Positions 34,752 through 43,117 are shown, counted from the first letter of the stretch. The stretch is DNA of 53,756 nt from Desulfuromonas sp. (GCA_002868905.1 PKUA01000043.1:1-53756), one strand, 5' to 3'. Made by a program: numbers and translations. The notes: generated from the letters alone by a model not told the origin.

Positions 34752-34927
34752 GCGTTTTTGAGCGTCTGGAGAAAGCAACATTGTGGGAGAACCGCCAAGG
34801 GGAGATTCCGGACTACATTGTTCCTCACTTGTTAGAGGTGGCAAAAAACCCGGAGCGTTATGAGGGGCAAGAGTGGGCAGTCGAGATCCTGCTGATGCAG
34901 GTTGAGGATTTCGACACTTACGCGTAA
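34748..34927 (+). CDS. 59-residue acidic protein coupled to the cysteine desulfurase
   Basis: The ATG at 34748 overlaps the desulfurase stop as ATGA, with GGGAGGGG 5-6 bases upstream. The product starts MSVFERLEKATLWENRQGE, is rich in Glu and Asp, and ends DFDTYA. The TAA at 34925-34927 is followed by 27 more sense codons in the same frame up to a TAG at 35009. These translate to protein-like sequence including FSIEDIYMSLRRLGIEMEFW. The true ancestral product may have been 87 residues, with this TAA as a later nonsense change. I do not recognise the family; it may act with the desulfurase. Confidence 0.55.
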   Translation: MSVFERLEKATLWENRQGEIPDYIVPHLLEVAKNPERYEGQEWAVEILLMQVEDFDTYA

Positions 34928-35034
34928 TCGGGATGCTGTAAAACGGCTTTCAGTATTGAAGACATCTATATGAGCCTGAGGCGGCTCGGGATCGAGATGG
35001 AATTCTGGTAGTATTTTCTTATTAAAGGTAAGCT

Positions 35035-35310
35035 ATGATTGATTTATCTCAGACTCTTAAAGCAGTGACCATGCGTGCACAAGATCAAAATGACCTTCCG
35101 GATTACCTTGCGAGTCGGATATTTGCGATTGCTGATCAGCTAGCAACTTCCCAAACCGAGCCTTTATCTATCGATAATTTAATCGAGCAGGTAGAGCTAT
35201 ATGACACTTTTGGCCAGACAGGTTATCTGGGCATGGGAGTGAACCACACAATACTAGAAAAAACGATTCGAAAAATTGAAGTTCTAATAAGAGAGCAAAA
35301 GAATAATTAA
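35035..35310 (+). CDS. 91-residue protein of unknown function in the island operon
   Basis: AAAGG lies 6 bases before the ATG. The protein (MIDLSQTLKAVTMRAQDQND onward) is predicted mostly helical, acidic in the middle (EPLSIDNLIEQVELYDTFGQ) and basic at the end. It has no membrane segment and no recognised domain. It follows the desulfurase and the 59-residue ORF on the same strand, 107 bases after the TAA or 23 bases after the later in-frame TAG. The latter spacing favours the view that the previous gene once ran to 35011. Confidence 0.55.
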   Translation: MIDLSQTLKAVTMRAQDQNDLPDYLASRIFAIADQLATSQTEPLSIDNLIEQVELYDTFGQTGYLGMGVNHTILEKTIRKIEVLIREQKNN

Positions 35311-35653
35311 AATTTCCAAAGCTGCAAATATCGGGACAAGTTAATTTCAATCTTCGACCACTTTCCTTGCGACGAGTGATTTCTTTGAGGATTCATTTCC
35401 TTCCAAATATCCATCAATAGGATGCGAAAATTACCCTTCCGCTCTTGAGGGGCTATTCTTGTTTTGCAGGATCTATAAAAGCCTTGCCAAAGATACAAAT
35501 TCTTTAGTGCAAATTCAGGAGAAGGACATTCAAGAAAACGCACCATTTGGGATATTTTTTAGGCCGAGTGGAAAGATGTATTTGATTGACTTTATTGGGG
35601 ATTGTTGTTAGCTTTAGCTAATAAATTCCGGGCCCGGATGGAAAGGGGGAGTG
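35311..35653. other. A+T-rich island stretch, one doubtful minus-strand ORF
   Basis: A 79-codon minus-strand frame (35307-35546, beginning MVRFLECPSPEFALKNLYLW) fills most of this gap. It looks protein-like in composition but lacks a visible ribosome site, and its stop lies within the end of the plus-strand gene. I do not count it as supported. No terminator hairpin is evident. Confidence 0.3.
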
Positions 35654-36097
35654 ATGTATAAATTTCTCGAAGGCTGCAAAAAGATAGAGGAGTTAGCAAG
35701 TGAAATTTATCACCGCCTTGCAGAGAATGATTCAGTCTCACAAAGCCTGAAAAAAGTATTTAGCCAACTTAGTAGTGATGAAAAGTCCCATGCTCGAAGT
35801 CTGGACCTAATATTTCAAGCGGCTCAAAATGATGTGAAGCATATCCCCTTGATCTCCAATGAGAGCCTTGAAAAGGCAATTGAGCTAGCAGAATCACTAG
35901 CTGAAATTAGTAGCGAAAAAATCCGTAGTGAAAAAATGGCTATAAATCTTGCCATAAAGATGGAAAACGAATTTGTCAAAGTGCATGCGAATAATAGTTT
36001 GCATTTTGAGAATGTTCGATTGGCAGAGTTGTTTCAAATGCTTGGAGATGAAGACCGTAGGCACATAGCAACACTGAAATCTTGTATGGATAATTAA
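35654..36097 (+). CDS. Ferritin-like (rubrerythrin-type) diiron protein
   Basis: This 147-residue all-helical protein has the ferritin-like metal pattern: a Glu in SEIYHRLAEN, ExxH in DEKSHARSLD (helix 2), a Glu in KMENEFVKVHA (helix 3) and ExxxH in GDEDRRHIATL (helix 4). A GTG directly before the ATG is an alternative start; GGGGG upstream fits 35654. There is no rubredoxin domain. Such proteins detoxify peroxide or handle iron in anaerobes. It is in the island beside a cysteine desulfurase, so iron-sulfur or oxidative-stress handling is a possible theme. Confidence 0.72.
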   Translation: MYKFLEGCKKIEELASEIYHRLAENDSVSQSLKKVFSQLSSDEKSHARSLDLIFQAAQNDVKHIPLISNESLEKAIELAESLAEISSEKIRSEKMAINLAIKMENEFVKVHANNSLHFENVRLAELFQMLGDEDRRHIATLKSCMDN

Positions 36098-36198
36098 TTT
36101 GGTTTTTCATACGGGTTTTTCAAAATTTCTGGATTGCAGGATTTGTAAGAGTCATCCAAATTGAGCTGTTTTGGGCTCTCAAAAGGGCCACAATGAGA

Positions 36199-36513
36199 TC
36201 AGGGGGATTCCGCTTGTCGAGCCTTGAACCAACACGCTCTGCACGATTTCTCACTTATGGTCTCTTTATGCGGAACAAATTTCGGATCGAGACCGGCGCG
36301 GTAGAGTAATTCGTGATGAAATTCATGAATGAGGACGTCGACCGAGTTCGTGGTACAGATGTAGGAAGATTTTTGATCGTTACCGGGGAGCCAGAACCCA
36401 TCATAACCATTACAATCAAGGGCAACCTCGACATTCACCCCGGGCAGGTGATGGATTTCATTAGGGAAACAACCGGTCAGGAACAAGAAAAGGAAAACCC
36501 AAGAAAATCTCAT
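36199..36513 (-). CDS. Small lipoprotein with an HEXXH motif
   Basis: The protein has 104 residues from the ATG at 36513. The signal MRFSWVFLFLFLTGC has a lipobox (LTGC, lipid Cys15), so it is membrane-anchored in the periplasm. Residues 63-67 are HEFHH, which fits the zinc-protease motif HEXXH, set in VLIHEFHHELLYRAG. The protein is much shorter than usual metalloproteases, so it may be a protease-like fragment or a metal-binding lipoprotein. GGGGGGTGGG lies just upstream of the start. It faces the ferritin-like gene, convergently, inside the island. Confidence 0.6.
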   Translation of the reverse strand: MRFSWVFLFLFLTGCFPNEIHHLPGVNVEVALDCNGYDGFWLPGNDQKSSYICTTNSVDVLIHEFHHELLYRAGLDPKFVPHKETISEKSCRACWFKARQAESP

Positions 36514-36979
36514 TGCCCACCCCCCGATCTTTTCCATGCAGAAGTCCACCGCAACAGATAACCGAGACGTCAAAGAGTCAGGCCATTTTTTCGTTTAACA
36601 CTCATCAGTAGTTTATCCTAGAGTCGAATGAATTGCAGATTTGTCAAAAATTAGCCAAAACCAGCAACAAACCTGCCCGAACTGACCTCCATCGACTAAT
36701 GACAAATAAAAATTCCCATAATATACGAGTTTCAGTAAAAAACAGCCCCTCCCTGTTTTGCAGGCGAGGGGCTTTCCAATAAGTCTTGTTGCAACTAATT
36801 TCTGAATTACCTAAGGCTATTTAGTATGCGGAGATGTAGGAAAAATCATGCACCGCTTGCCATTTAGGTAACAAATTACAGAAAATTCATCATACATGAA
36901 AATGATCAAAACTCAAAAAGAATAAAAAAACAACACTTTATAAAAGATCGTAGAAGTGGGTAAAAGTGGCTTTTTATGA
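36514..36979. other. Right end of the island, no gene
   Basis: This is low-G+C DNA with a terminator-like hairpin (36744-36773). No supported ORF is present. The 63-codon minus-strand frame spanning 36906-37097 (containing MEREKGFEPATFSLG) is a common artefact of reading tRNA 3' ends as protein. Confidence 0.5.
36744..36776 (+). terminator. Intrinsic terminator in the island
   Basis: AGCCCCTC (36744-36751) pairs with GAGGGGCT (36766-36773); inside, CCTG/CAGG adds four more pairs around TTTTG. A short T-run follows. It works on either strand in principle. Confidence 0.65.
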
Positions 36980-37024
36980 TTCCCAAGCTGAAGGTCGCGG
37001 GTTCGAATCCCTTTTCCCGCTCCA
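36980..37024 (+). repeat. Attachment-site copy (tRNA-Gly 3' fragment)
   Basis: This is the right copy of the 45-base direct repeat, 44 of 45 identical to 33156-33200. It has no 5' half of a tRNA, so it is not a tRNA gene. It marks the right boundary of the island. Confidence 0.8.
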
Positions 37025-37034
37025 TTTTACGACA

Positions 37035-37064
37035 AGGGTCAGGCTGATAAGCCTGACCCTTTTT
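37035..37064 (+). terminator. Original terminator of tRNA-Gly, now stranded
   Basis: AGGGTCAGGC and GCCTGACCCT form a perfect 10-bp stem with loop TGATAA, followed by T5. It lies 10 bases after the tRNA 3' fragment, where the tRNA-Gly terminator would have stood before insertion. Confidence 0.85.
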
Positions 37065-37228
37065 CGTACCGAATACGTTTGAGGTTTTATTTGACAAGGG
37101 GAGTCGCTTGAGGTAGAAAAATCCTGATTTTCGCGATTCTTAGACCGTGCTCAAATTTCGTCGGCAGGCGCGGCAAGAACAATGTCATGTCCGGCGACTC
37201 TTACCCCCATTGAGAAAGGTTTTCCGGA

Positions 37229-38419
37229 ATGTTCGAAAAAGTGCAAATTGCTCCTCCTGATCCGATTCTCGGCCTGACTGAGATGTTCAAAGCCGACACC
37301 AACCCGGACAAAATCAATCTGTCCGTCGGCGTTTACCAGGATGCACAAGGCAAGACCCCGGTTTTGGCTACGGTTAAAGAGGCGGAAAAGAGGGTTCTGG
37401 AAAAAGAAAACTCAAAGGGATATCTGCCAATGACCGGTGAGCCCATGTATTGCGCAGCGGTCCAGGAGTTGTTGTTCGGCGAAGGGCATGAAATCATCGC
37501 CAGCAAGCGTGCTGCGACGGCGCAATGTCCCGGTGGGACAGGCGCACTGCGCGTCGCCGGCGATTACCTGCATACAGTCCATCCCCAAGCGAAGATATGG
37601 TTGAGCAACCCGACCTGGGCCAATCACAGCACCATCTTTGCTGCCGCCGGGATGAAATGTGAAAAGTATGACTACCGCGACCCCGCGACGAACGGCCTTG
37701 ATTTCGACGCCATGTGCGCTTCGATCAAGGCCGTTCCCGAAGGGGATGTGATTCTGCTGCACGGTTGCTGCCACAACCCGACCGGCATCGATCCGACCCC
37801 GGAGCAATGGTCTGTCATTGCTGACCTGCTCGCTGAGCGGGGCATCCTCCCCCTGGTCGATTTCGCCTATCAGGGTTTGGCCGCTGGTATTGAAGAAGAT
37901 CGCGCAGGTCTGCAGATTCTGACCAAAAAGGTCAAGCAGATGTTGATCTGTTCGAGCTTTTCGAAAAATTTCGGTCTCTACCGCGAGAGGACAGGCGCCC
38001 TGACCATTGTGGCCGATGATTCCGAGCAGGCGTCGACGGTTATGAGCCAGGTTAAGCTGCGTATCCGTTACAACTATTCGAATCCTCCGTCCCACGGCGG
38101 TCAGATCGTCGCCACCGTCCTGGGCGACAAGGCACTCAGGGCACAGTGGATCGAGGAGGTTGCGGATATCCGTAACAGAATCAACGAGATGCGCCATCTT
38201 TTTGTCCAAACACTTAAAGGTAAAGGGGTGGAGCAGGATTTCTCAACAATCATCGAACAACGCGGCATGTTCAGCTTCTCCGGCCTGACGAAAGAGCAGG
38301 TCGCAAAACTGCGTGAGCAGTATTCCATCTACATTGTCGACTCGGGCCGTATCAATGTTGCCGGGATGACGCCTGACAACATGGACCGACTCTGCGAGGC
38401 GATTAAGTCTGTCCTCTGA
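37229..38419 (+). CDS. Aspartate/aromatic aminotransferase (class I, AspC/TyrB type)
   Basis: This PLP transaminase exchanges amino groups between aspartate or aromatic amino acids and 2-oxoglutarate. The 396 residues match the AspC/TyrB subgroup: NLSVGVYQDAQGKTPVL, CCHNPTGIDPT, DFAYQGLAAGIEED, the PLP lysine K246 in SSFSKNFGLYRER, and YSNPPSHGGQIV. The choice between AspC and TyrB is not clear by eye. If it accepts aromatic amino acids it could supply aryl pyruvates to IorAB earlier in the window. The gene stands alone with its own terminator. Confidence 0.93.
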   Translation: MFEKVQIAPPDPILGLTEMFKADTNPDKINLSVGVYQDAQGKTPVLATVKEAEKRVLEKENSKGYLPMTGEPMYCAAVQELLFGEGHEIIASKRAATAQCPGGTGALRVAGDYLHTVHPQAKIWLSNPTWANHSTIFAAAGMKCEKYDYRDPATNGLDFDAMCASIKAVPEGDVILLHGCCHNPTGIDPTPEQWSVIADLLAERGILPLVDFAYQGLAAGIEEDRAGLQILTKKVKQMLICSSFSKNFGLYRERTGALTIVADDSEQASTVMSQVKLRIRYNYSNPPSHGGQIVATVLGDKALRAQWIEEVADIRNRINEMRHLFVQTLKGKGVEQDFSTIIEQRGMFSFSGLTKEQVAKLREQYSIYIVDSGRINVAGMTPDNMDRLCEAIKSVL

Positions 38420-38440
38420 TCATCTTCGAAACAAAGTAAA

Positions 38441-38479
38441 AAAACGCCTGCCAGGTTTGATAACCGGCAGGCGTTTTTC
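38441..38479. terminator. Terminator after the aminotransferase gene
   Basis: AAAACGCCTGCC (38441-38452) pairs with GGCAGGCGTTTT (38466-38477); GGTT/AACC adds pairs in the loop. The A and T flanks make it usable from both sides. Confidence 0.88.
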
Positions 38480-38573
38480 GTTCTGGTGTCAGGGATCCCT
38501 TCCAGGAATTATGAGCTGCTAAAGATAGCTTTTTCGAACCGGGACAGAGGGTATCGATATACCCGTGCAGGCT

Positions 38574-39557
38574 TTACTGGTGCGCGATCCTGTCCGCCAG
38601 CGTCCCGACACTGATGGCGAAAGCGGTGGAGCGATTCCACCTGAGCAATGCTCGAAAATTCTTGTACACAAGGTAGGCTTGTCCCCCCGGACCATCAGGA
38701 ACAATCAGGGATGCGGACATGTCTTGACGGGGGAGGTTCGTGCCGTTGATCCGGCGCACTCCGAGTTCCTGCCAGCGCGACAGTGGGAGCCGTGTTTCCA
38801 GTCCGGCCAGGGAGAGATCAAACTCCTTGGGGAGTTGAACCGGCCGTCCCCAGGTCTGGTCATCCCGCCAGCCGGCATGAGCGAGGAAATTCGCCGTCGA
38901 TGCGAGAACATCCGGCACCGAGGACCAGATGTCGAGGCGACCGCCGTCGGCATTGACCGCATAATGCCTGAACGACGTGGGCATAAACTGACATTGTCCC
39001 AAGGCTCCGGACCAGGAGCCTTTGAGCCGGCGTAACGGTACCAGGCCTTCATCGACGATGTGGAGCGCCTCAATCAATTCCTTGCGGAAATAGTCGCCTC
39101 TACGATTATCGTAAGCGAGTGTGGCGAGCGACTGGATGACGGGGTGATTGCCGGTATGTTTGCCATAGCTGCTTTCTATCCCCCAGAGCGCCACGATGAA
39201 ACGTCTTTGCACGCCGTACTTTTTCTCGACCCGGCCGAGCCAGGTCGGGTAGCGGTCGAGCATTTTCCGTCCATTAGCTATCCGCTCCCTGCCGACACGA
39301 CTTTTGACGTACCGTGCCGTGGTCTGGGTGAATTCCGGTTGTTTCCTGTCCCGGCTGATGACTTTCGGTTGCGGTTTTCGAATATGCGACAGCGCTGCAT
39401 CAACCGTTTGCAGTGATATCCCCGAAGAGAGGGCTTCCTGACGGAGGTTTTCAAGCCAGGCGGAAAAGTCTTTTGTCGGTTCGGCACACCAGCCAGGGGG
39501 AGTAAACCACCAGAAACTGGTTATTAGTAAAGTCATGATCATGCCCAGAGTTCTCAT
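38574..39557 (-). CDS. Lytic murein transglycosylase, MltB family
   Basis: This periplasmic enzyme cleaves peptidoglycan, forming 1,6-anhydro ends. The 327 residues start with a signal peptide (LGMIMTLLITSFWWFTPPGWCA). The catalytic Glu128 lies in ALWGIESSYGKHTGNHPV, followed by GSWSGALGQCQFMPTSF and NGYDIWSS-like GGRLDIWSSVPDV, all standard MltB (family 3) motifs. It has no lipobox, so it is the soluble SltB/MltB-like form. The C-terminal part has LVYKNFRALLRWNRSTAFAISVG, the typical end of the family. Confidence 0.93.
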   Translation of the reverse strand: MRTLGMIMTLLITSFWWFTPPGWCAEPTKDFSAWLENLRQEALSSGISLQTVDAALSHIRKPQPKVISRDRKQPEFTQTTARYVKSRVGRERIANGRKMLDRYPTWLGRVEKKYGVQRRFIVALWGIESSYGKHTGNHPVIQSLATLAYDNRRGDYFRKELIEALHIVDEGLVPLRRLKGSWSGALGQCQFMPTSFRHYAVNADGGRLDIWSSVPDVLASTANFLAHAGWRDDQTWGRPVQLPKEFDLSLAGLETRLPLSRWQELGVRRINGTNLPRQDMSASLIVPDGPGGQAYLVYKNFRALLRWNRSTAFAISVGTLADRIAHQ

Positions 39558-39720
39558 TCTTCCTCCAATCCACTGAGTGCCTCACGCAAAATCGAAGCCG
39601 ATTTTTCATGATCTCAATGAAGCATGGGATTTTTTTGCTCTTGCTGGATGATCTCTCTGGCAGTTTACGAAAAAGGGCTTTTTGTTAGATTCATCCGGCA
39701 ACTTATGGCAAGATTGCTGG

Positions 39721-39921
39721 ATGACTGATAAAAAAGTACATCGCCTGAGAGTCACTTGCCCGCAATGCCGTAAGGTTGCCGAGTACCACGGAAATCCTGA
39801 CCGCCCGTTCTGCTCTGAGCGCTGCCGCTTGATTGATCTGGGGAAATGGGCTGACGAATCTTACCGTCTCGCAGGAGAACGCGTCCCTACCGAGCCACAC
39901 GAATCCCTCGAGGAGTCTTGA
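39721..39921 (+). CDS. yacG: DNA gyrase inhibitor YacG
   Basis: YacG is a small zinc protein that binds GyrB and inhibits gyrase. The 66 residues from the ATG at 39721 carry CPQC and CSERC, the four zinc cysteines, followed by [15 protein letters not shown], the family signature (DLGxWAxExYRI). A longer frame from 39682 adds residues without family character. GGATG-type ribosome signals are weak. It overlaps nothing and lies 2 bases before queD, so they are probably one transcript. Confidence 0.92.
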   Translation: MTDKKVHRLRVTCPQCRKVAEYHGNPDRPFCSERCRLIDLGKWADESYRLAGERVPTEPHESLEES

Positions 39922-39923
39922 CT

Positions 39924-40295
39924 ATGTATCGTTTAACGATCTTCACTCATTTCGCTGCAGCCCACAATTTGGTCAATTACCAGGGGGACTGCGAGAACCT
40001 TCATGGTCACAACTGGAAGGTCGAAGTGACCGTCGCCGCCCGGGAGCTCGACAAATCAGGGCTCGGCGTCGATTTTAAAGTCCTCAAACGGGAGACCAAG
40101 CAGGCGCTCGGTCTGCTTGACCACTCCTACCTGAATGACCTTGAACCTTTCAAGGGGCTCAGCCCGTCCTCCGAGAATATTGCACGTTACCTGTTCGAAA
40201 CACTCGGGGAACGCCTGGATACGGATAATATCACCGTCGAGCAGGTCAATGTCTGGGAATCGGAAAACGCTTGTGCCAGCTACCGCAAGGACTGA
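39924..40295 (+). CDS. queD: 6-carboxytetrahydropterin synthase
   Basis: QueD converts dihydroneopterin triphosphate to 6-carboxytetrahydropterin, the first committed step to queuosine. The 123 residues show the zinc histidines H14, H27 and H29 and catalytic C23 in GDCENLHGHNW, then LDHSYLND and PSSENIARYLFE. GAGGAG lies 8 bases before the ATG at 39924. QueE follows and overlaps, which supports the pathway. queC and queF are not in the window. Confidence 0.95.
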   Translation: MYRLTIFTHFAAAHNLVNYQGDCENLHGHNWKVEVTVAARELDKSGLGVDFKVLKRETKQALGLLDHSYLNDLEPFKGLSPSSENIARYLFETLGERLDTDNITVEQVNVWESENACASYRKD

Positions 40296-41028
40296 TCTGC
40301 AACTGATCGAACTTTTTTCATCCCTGCAGGGTGAAGGGCTGCACATCGGTCGTCGCGAAATTTTCCTGCGGTTGGCGGGCTGTAACCTCGGTTGTGCTTA
40401 CTGTGATACGCCGTATGCTGCCGGTGATGTTTGGACCGTGGAAAGAGAGCCCGGAAGCGGCCGGTTCGAATCGTACCCCAATCCGGCAAGCCTTGAGCGA
40501 TGTCTGGATATCCTGGATGACTGGTGCGATCGCGGCTCAGGATTGCACTCGGCGCTTAACCTGACCGGTGGGGAGCCGCTGTTACAAGGTGAAGCCTTGC
40601 AAACCTGGGTCCCGGAGCTGAGGCAGCGATTGCCGATCCACCTTGAGACCAACGGCAGCCTGCCGGCCGCGTTGTCACCCTTGTTGCCGTTTCTGAGTTT
40701 TCTCTCCATCGACCTGAAGCTGGCCGATACTTGTGAAGAACCGACACCGTGGGATTGCCACCGCGAGTTTTTGCGGCTGGCCTGCCACAAACCGGGGCAG
40801 GTCAAGCTTGTTGTCGGGCCTGCTCAGGGAGAACAGGAACTCCTCAAAGCGGTCAGGCTCGTGGCGGACGAAGCGCCTGGCTATCCGATTATTCTGCAAC
40901 CCCTCACCGAGAAAGGGAGACCATCCGTTTCCGGTGAGCACCTTCTTCGATTGCAGGAAATTGCCGCGGCCATTCATCCCGAGACGCTGGTAATTCCCCA
41001 GGTTCACCCGTTGCTGAATCTTGCCTGA
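40273..41028 (+). CDS. queE: 7-carboxy-7-deazaguanine synthase
   Basis: QueE is a radical SAM enzyme that rearranges the QueD product to 7-carboxy-7-deazaguanine. The 251 residues have the cluster motif C37-x3-C41-x2-C44 (CNLGCAYCDTPYA), preceded by ELFSSLQGEG (substrate loop), then LTGGEPLLQ and LETNGSLP. I chose the GTG at 40273, overlapping queD by 23 bases, since the frame upstream only shadows queD. No ATG is near, so the start is approximate. It ends just before the creatininase-family gene. Confidence 0.92.
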   Translation: MPATARTDLQLIELFSSLQGEGLHIGRREIFLRLAGCNLGCAYCDTPYAAGDVWTVEREPGSGRFESYPNPASLERCLDILDDWCDRGSGLHSALNLTGGEPLLQGEALQTWVPELRQRLPIHLETNGSLPAALSPLLPFLSFLSIDLKLADTCEEPTPWDCHREFLRLACHKPGQVKLVVGPAQGEQELLKAVRLVADEAPGYPIILQPLTEKGRPSVSGEHLLRLQEIAAAIHPETLVIPQVHPLLNLA

Positions 41029-41051
41029 CAGTCATCATATGGAGTCGCGTC

Positions 41052-41768
41052 ATGATCATTGAAAATATGACCATGGAGGAGTTTGCAGCAGGACTGGAGA
41101 AAACCAGGACCGTCATCGTGCCGTTCGGATCGACTGAAGAACATGGCACGCATCTGCCGTTGGCGACCGATACCATGCACGCTGTCACGGTGGCCGAAAA
41201 GCTGTCCCAACGTCGCACCATTTTCGTCGCACCGCCGGTTCCCTACGGTGTCTGCCGGTCGAGCAGTCAGCACCCGGGTACATTGAGCATTCGTACCGAA
41301 ACCTTGAAGATGCTGGCGTGCGATATCGGCACAACCCTCTACCGTCAGGGGTTGCGTTACCTGGTTTTCCTGACCGGGCACGCCGGAGGCACGCACTTCG
41401 CCACGCTTCAGGACGCAGGGGAAGCTCTGCTGGAGAAACATGAGGACCTGCAGATTGCGGTCCTGACCGAGTTCATGCTGGCTATGGACCGGGGGAGGGA
41501 ATTGATTGAGACGGCAGGGGATTCGCATGCAGGAGAGATCGAGACCTCAAGGATCCTGCATAGCCATCCTGAGCTGGTCAAAGGGACAGCACCGAAAGAG
41601 TTCCCCCAATTCCCCAAAGGGATTCTGGTGCGGAACAAGCGCGACTATTGGCCCGGCGGAGTCTGGGGTGACCCGTCCAAGGCGAGCCCGGAGAAGGGGG
41701 AGGCGATCGAGGAACTGGTGCTGCAGGGACTCGATGAGCTGATCGATCGACTTGAGGCCATGCCCTGA
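41052..41768 (+). CDS. Creatininase family amidohydrolase
   Basis: This 238-residue protein belongs to the metal-dependent creatinine amidohydrolase family. The metal site is seen in PFGSTEEHGTHLPLATDT and later in TGHAGGTH and DSHAGEIETS, which carry the Glu, His and Asp ligands. Family members include creatininase, ArfB (archaeal riboflavin/F420 pathway) and MftE (mycofactocin). Given queD and queE immediately upstream, a part in pterin or deazaguanine metabolism is possible, but this is inference. The substrate cannot be deduced. Confidence 0.85.
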   Translation: MIIENMTMEEFAAGLEKTRTVIVPFGSTEEHGTHLPLATDTMHAVTVAEKLSQRRTIFVAPPVPYGVCRSSSQHPGTLSIRTETLKMLACDIGTTLYRQGLRYLVFLTGHAGGTHFATLQDAGEALLEKHEDLQIAVLTEFMLAMDRGRELIETAGDSHAGEIETSRILHSHPELVKGTAPKEFPQFPKGILVRNKRDYWPGGVWGDPSKASPEKGEAIEELVLQGLDELIDRLEAMP

Positions 41769-41839
41769 AAGATGGGCAATCTCTCCTGTCCTAATGTCTG
41801 GAGCTGTCAGGGCCTCCGGATGGGGCAGGCAGGAACAGG

Positions 41840-42037
41840 CTAATTCCCGGTGATCGCCCCGTTCAACTCGCTCATCAGCAGTTCGATGTCAACCTTGTGC
41901 ACTGCAGCTCCACCGGCGATCGCTTCAAAGCTGGCGATCTGGCATTCGTTGCAGTCCAGTCCGAATCGTTTGAAAATGGCCACGGTTTGGGGATAGGTTT
42001 CGATAACGGATGCGATGGTCATGTCACGCGAAATCAT
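41840..42037 (-). CDS. DUF1858-type redox-disulfide protein
   Basis: This 65-residue protein is of the hybrid-cluster-associated redox disulfide type. MTIASVIETYPQTVAIFKRFGLDCNECQIAS contains the CNEC pair that gives the family its name, followed by ETIxxGAxxH-like EAIAGGAAVHKVD. GAGGAGG lies before the ATG at 42037. Such proteins occur mainly in anaerobes. It lies downstream of coaD on the same strand, 16 bases from it, and may be in one transcript. Confidence 0.82.
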   Translation of the reverse strand: MISRDMTIASVIETYPQTVAIFKRFGLDCNECQIASFEAIAGGAAVHKVDIELLMSELNGAITGN

Positions 42038-42053
42038 CCTGCACCTCCTCTGA

Positions 42054-42542
42054 TCAGATGGGGAATTTCTGACGCAAGGCTTTCTCAACCACGGGTGGAA
42101 CAAATTCAGACATGTCGCCTCCCAGGGAAGCGACTTCTTTGACGATCGATGAGCTCAGGTAACCGTACGGGACAGAGGTCATCATGAAAAGGGTTTCGAC
42201 TTCTTCACGAACGGCACGGTTCATCTGGGCGATCTGAAATTCGTATTCGAAATCGGAGACGGCGCGCAGTCCGCGCAGGATGACCCGTGCGCCCTGCGAC
42301 AGGACGTAATCGACCAGCAAACCATCGAAGGTATCGACCTTGAGACGGTCGCAATTGTCCGCCATGGCATCGCGAATGATTCCGACCCGCTCTTCGGTCG
42401 AAAAAAGTGCCTTTTTCTCTGAATTCCGGGCCACGGCCACGACCACCTCATCAAAAACCTGCAATCCCCTATGGATGATATCGATGTGACCATTGGTGAT
42501 CGGATCGAACGAGCCGGGATAAACGGCAATATGTTTCTTCAT
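42054..42542 (-). CDS. coaD: Phosphopantetheine adenylyltransferase
   Basis: CoaD makes dephospho-CoA from 4'-phosphopantetheine and ATP. The 162 residues carry [18 protein letters not shown] (nucleotidyl-transferase loop, TNGH), [12 protein letters not shown] and the [14 protein letters not shown] region matching the ISSTxVR motif. The start overlaps the rsmD stop by 4 bases (ATGA), so the rsmD-coaD pairing seen in many bacteria is kept. Confidence 0.96.
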   Translation of the reverse strand: MKKHIAVYPGSFDPITNGHIDIIHRGLQVFDEVVVAVARNSEKKALFSTEERVGIIRDAMADNCDRLKVDTFDGLLVDYVLSQGARVILRGLRAVSDFEYEFQIAQMNRAVREEVETLFMMTSVPYGYLSSSIVKEVASLGGDMSEFVPPVVEKALRQKFPI

Positions 42543-43117
42543 GCGGGTTTCTCCATGCTATTGCAATACAGGGTGATCCGGGTGCGTCCATAGACCTTGT
42601 CGTGCAAACGTTGAAAACCATCGGAGCTCTCCGGCATCGTTTCGCCGACATCTGTTTCGGCACAGAGCCACGAACCCTCTGCCATCATCTCGCTTTGCGT
42701 CAGAATCTTCAACGTTTTTTCGCCAAGCTCAAACTTGTACGGGGGATCGAGAAAAACCAGGTCAAAAGGTGCGAGGGGGAGCAGGGAGGGGAAGGAAGAT
42801 GCGACGCTGCGAGAAACGATTGTTGCTTGCTCCTGAAAGTGGCACAAGGCGAGGTTGTCCCGTATCAGCTGAAGGGAGCGTCGGTCCTGATCGACGAAAC
42901 AGGCATGCCCGGCCCCACGGCTGAGAGCTTCGATCCCCAAAGCACCGCTCCCGGCGAAAAGATCGAGTACGTTCAGGCCTTGAAATGAGCCGAGTCGGCT
43001 GGCAAGCATGCTGAAGAGCGCTTCACGAACCCGGTCAGAGGTCGGTCGAACATTTTGCCCGGTGAAATTCCTGAGTCGACGGCCACGGGCGCTCCCACTG
43101 ATAATCCTCATTGTCAT
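42539..43117 (-). CDS. rsmD: 16S rRNA (guanine(966)-N2)-methyltransferase
   Basis: RsmD methylates G966 of 16S rRNA. The 192 residues have the SAM-binding loop [19 protein letters not shown] and the catalytic LDPPYKF. The opening [16 protein letters not shown] and [15 protein letters not shown] are typical. AAAGG lies 6 bases before the first ATG at 43117, so I keep it over the ATG 6 bases later. It lies upstream of coaD, with an overlapping junction. Confidence 0.95.
   Translation of the reverse strand: MTMRIISGSARGRRLRNFTGQNVRPTSDRVREALFSMLASRLGSFQGLNVLDLFAGSGALGIEALSRGAGHACFVDQDRRSLQLIRDNLALCHFQEQATIVSRSVASSFPSLLPLAPFDLVFLDPPYKFELGEKTLKILTQSEMMAEGSWLCAETDVGETMPESSDGFQRLHDKVYGRTRITLYCNSMEKPA

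Noticed and set aside
35307-35546. 79-codon minus-strand ORF in the island
   Set aside because: The composition is plausible, but there is no ribosome site or family, and it overlaps the end of the plus-strand gene. Left unannotated.
33201-36979. Full DNA phosphorothioation (dnd or ssp) system in the island
   Set aside because: Only a DndA-like desulfurase is present. No DndB, DndC, DndD or DndE and no SspB-E can be read in any frame nearby.
33201-36979. Integrase or transposase gene for the island
   Set aside because: No tyrosine-recombinase (R-H-R-Y) or DDE-type sequence was seen in any listed open frame.
36906-37097. Minus-strand ORF containing MEREKGFEPATFSLG
   Set aside because: This phrase is a known artefact of translating tRNA 3' ends. 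It covers the tRNA-Gly fragment.
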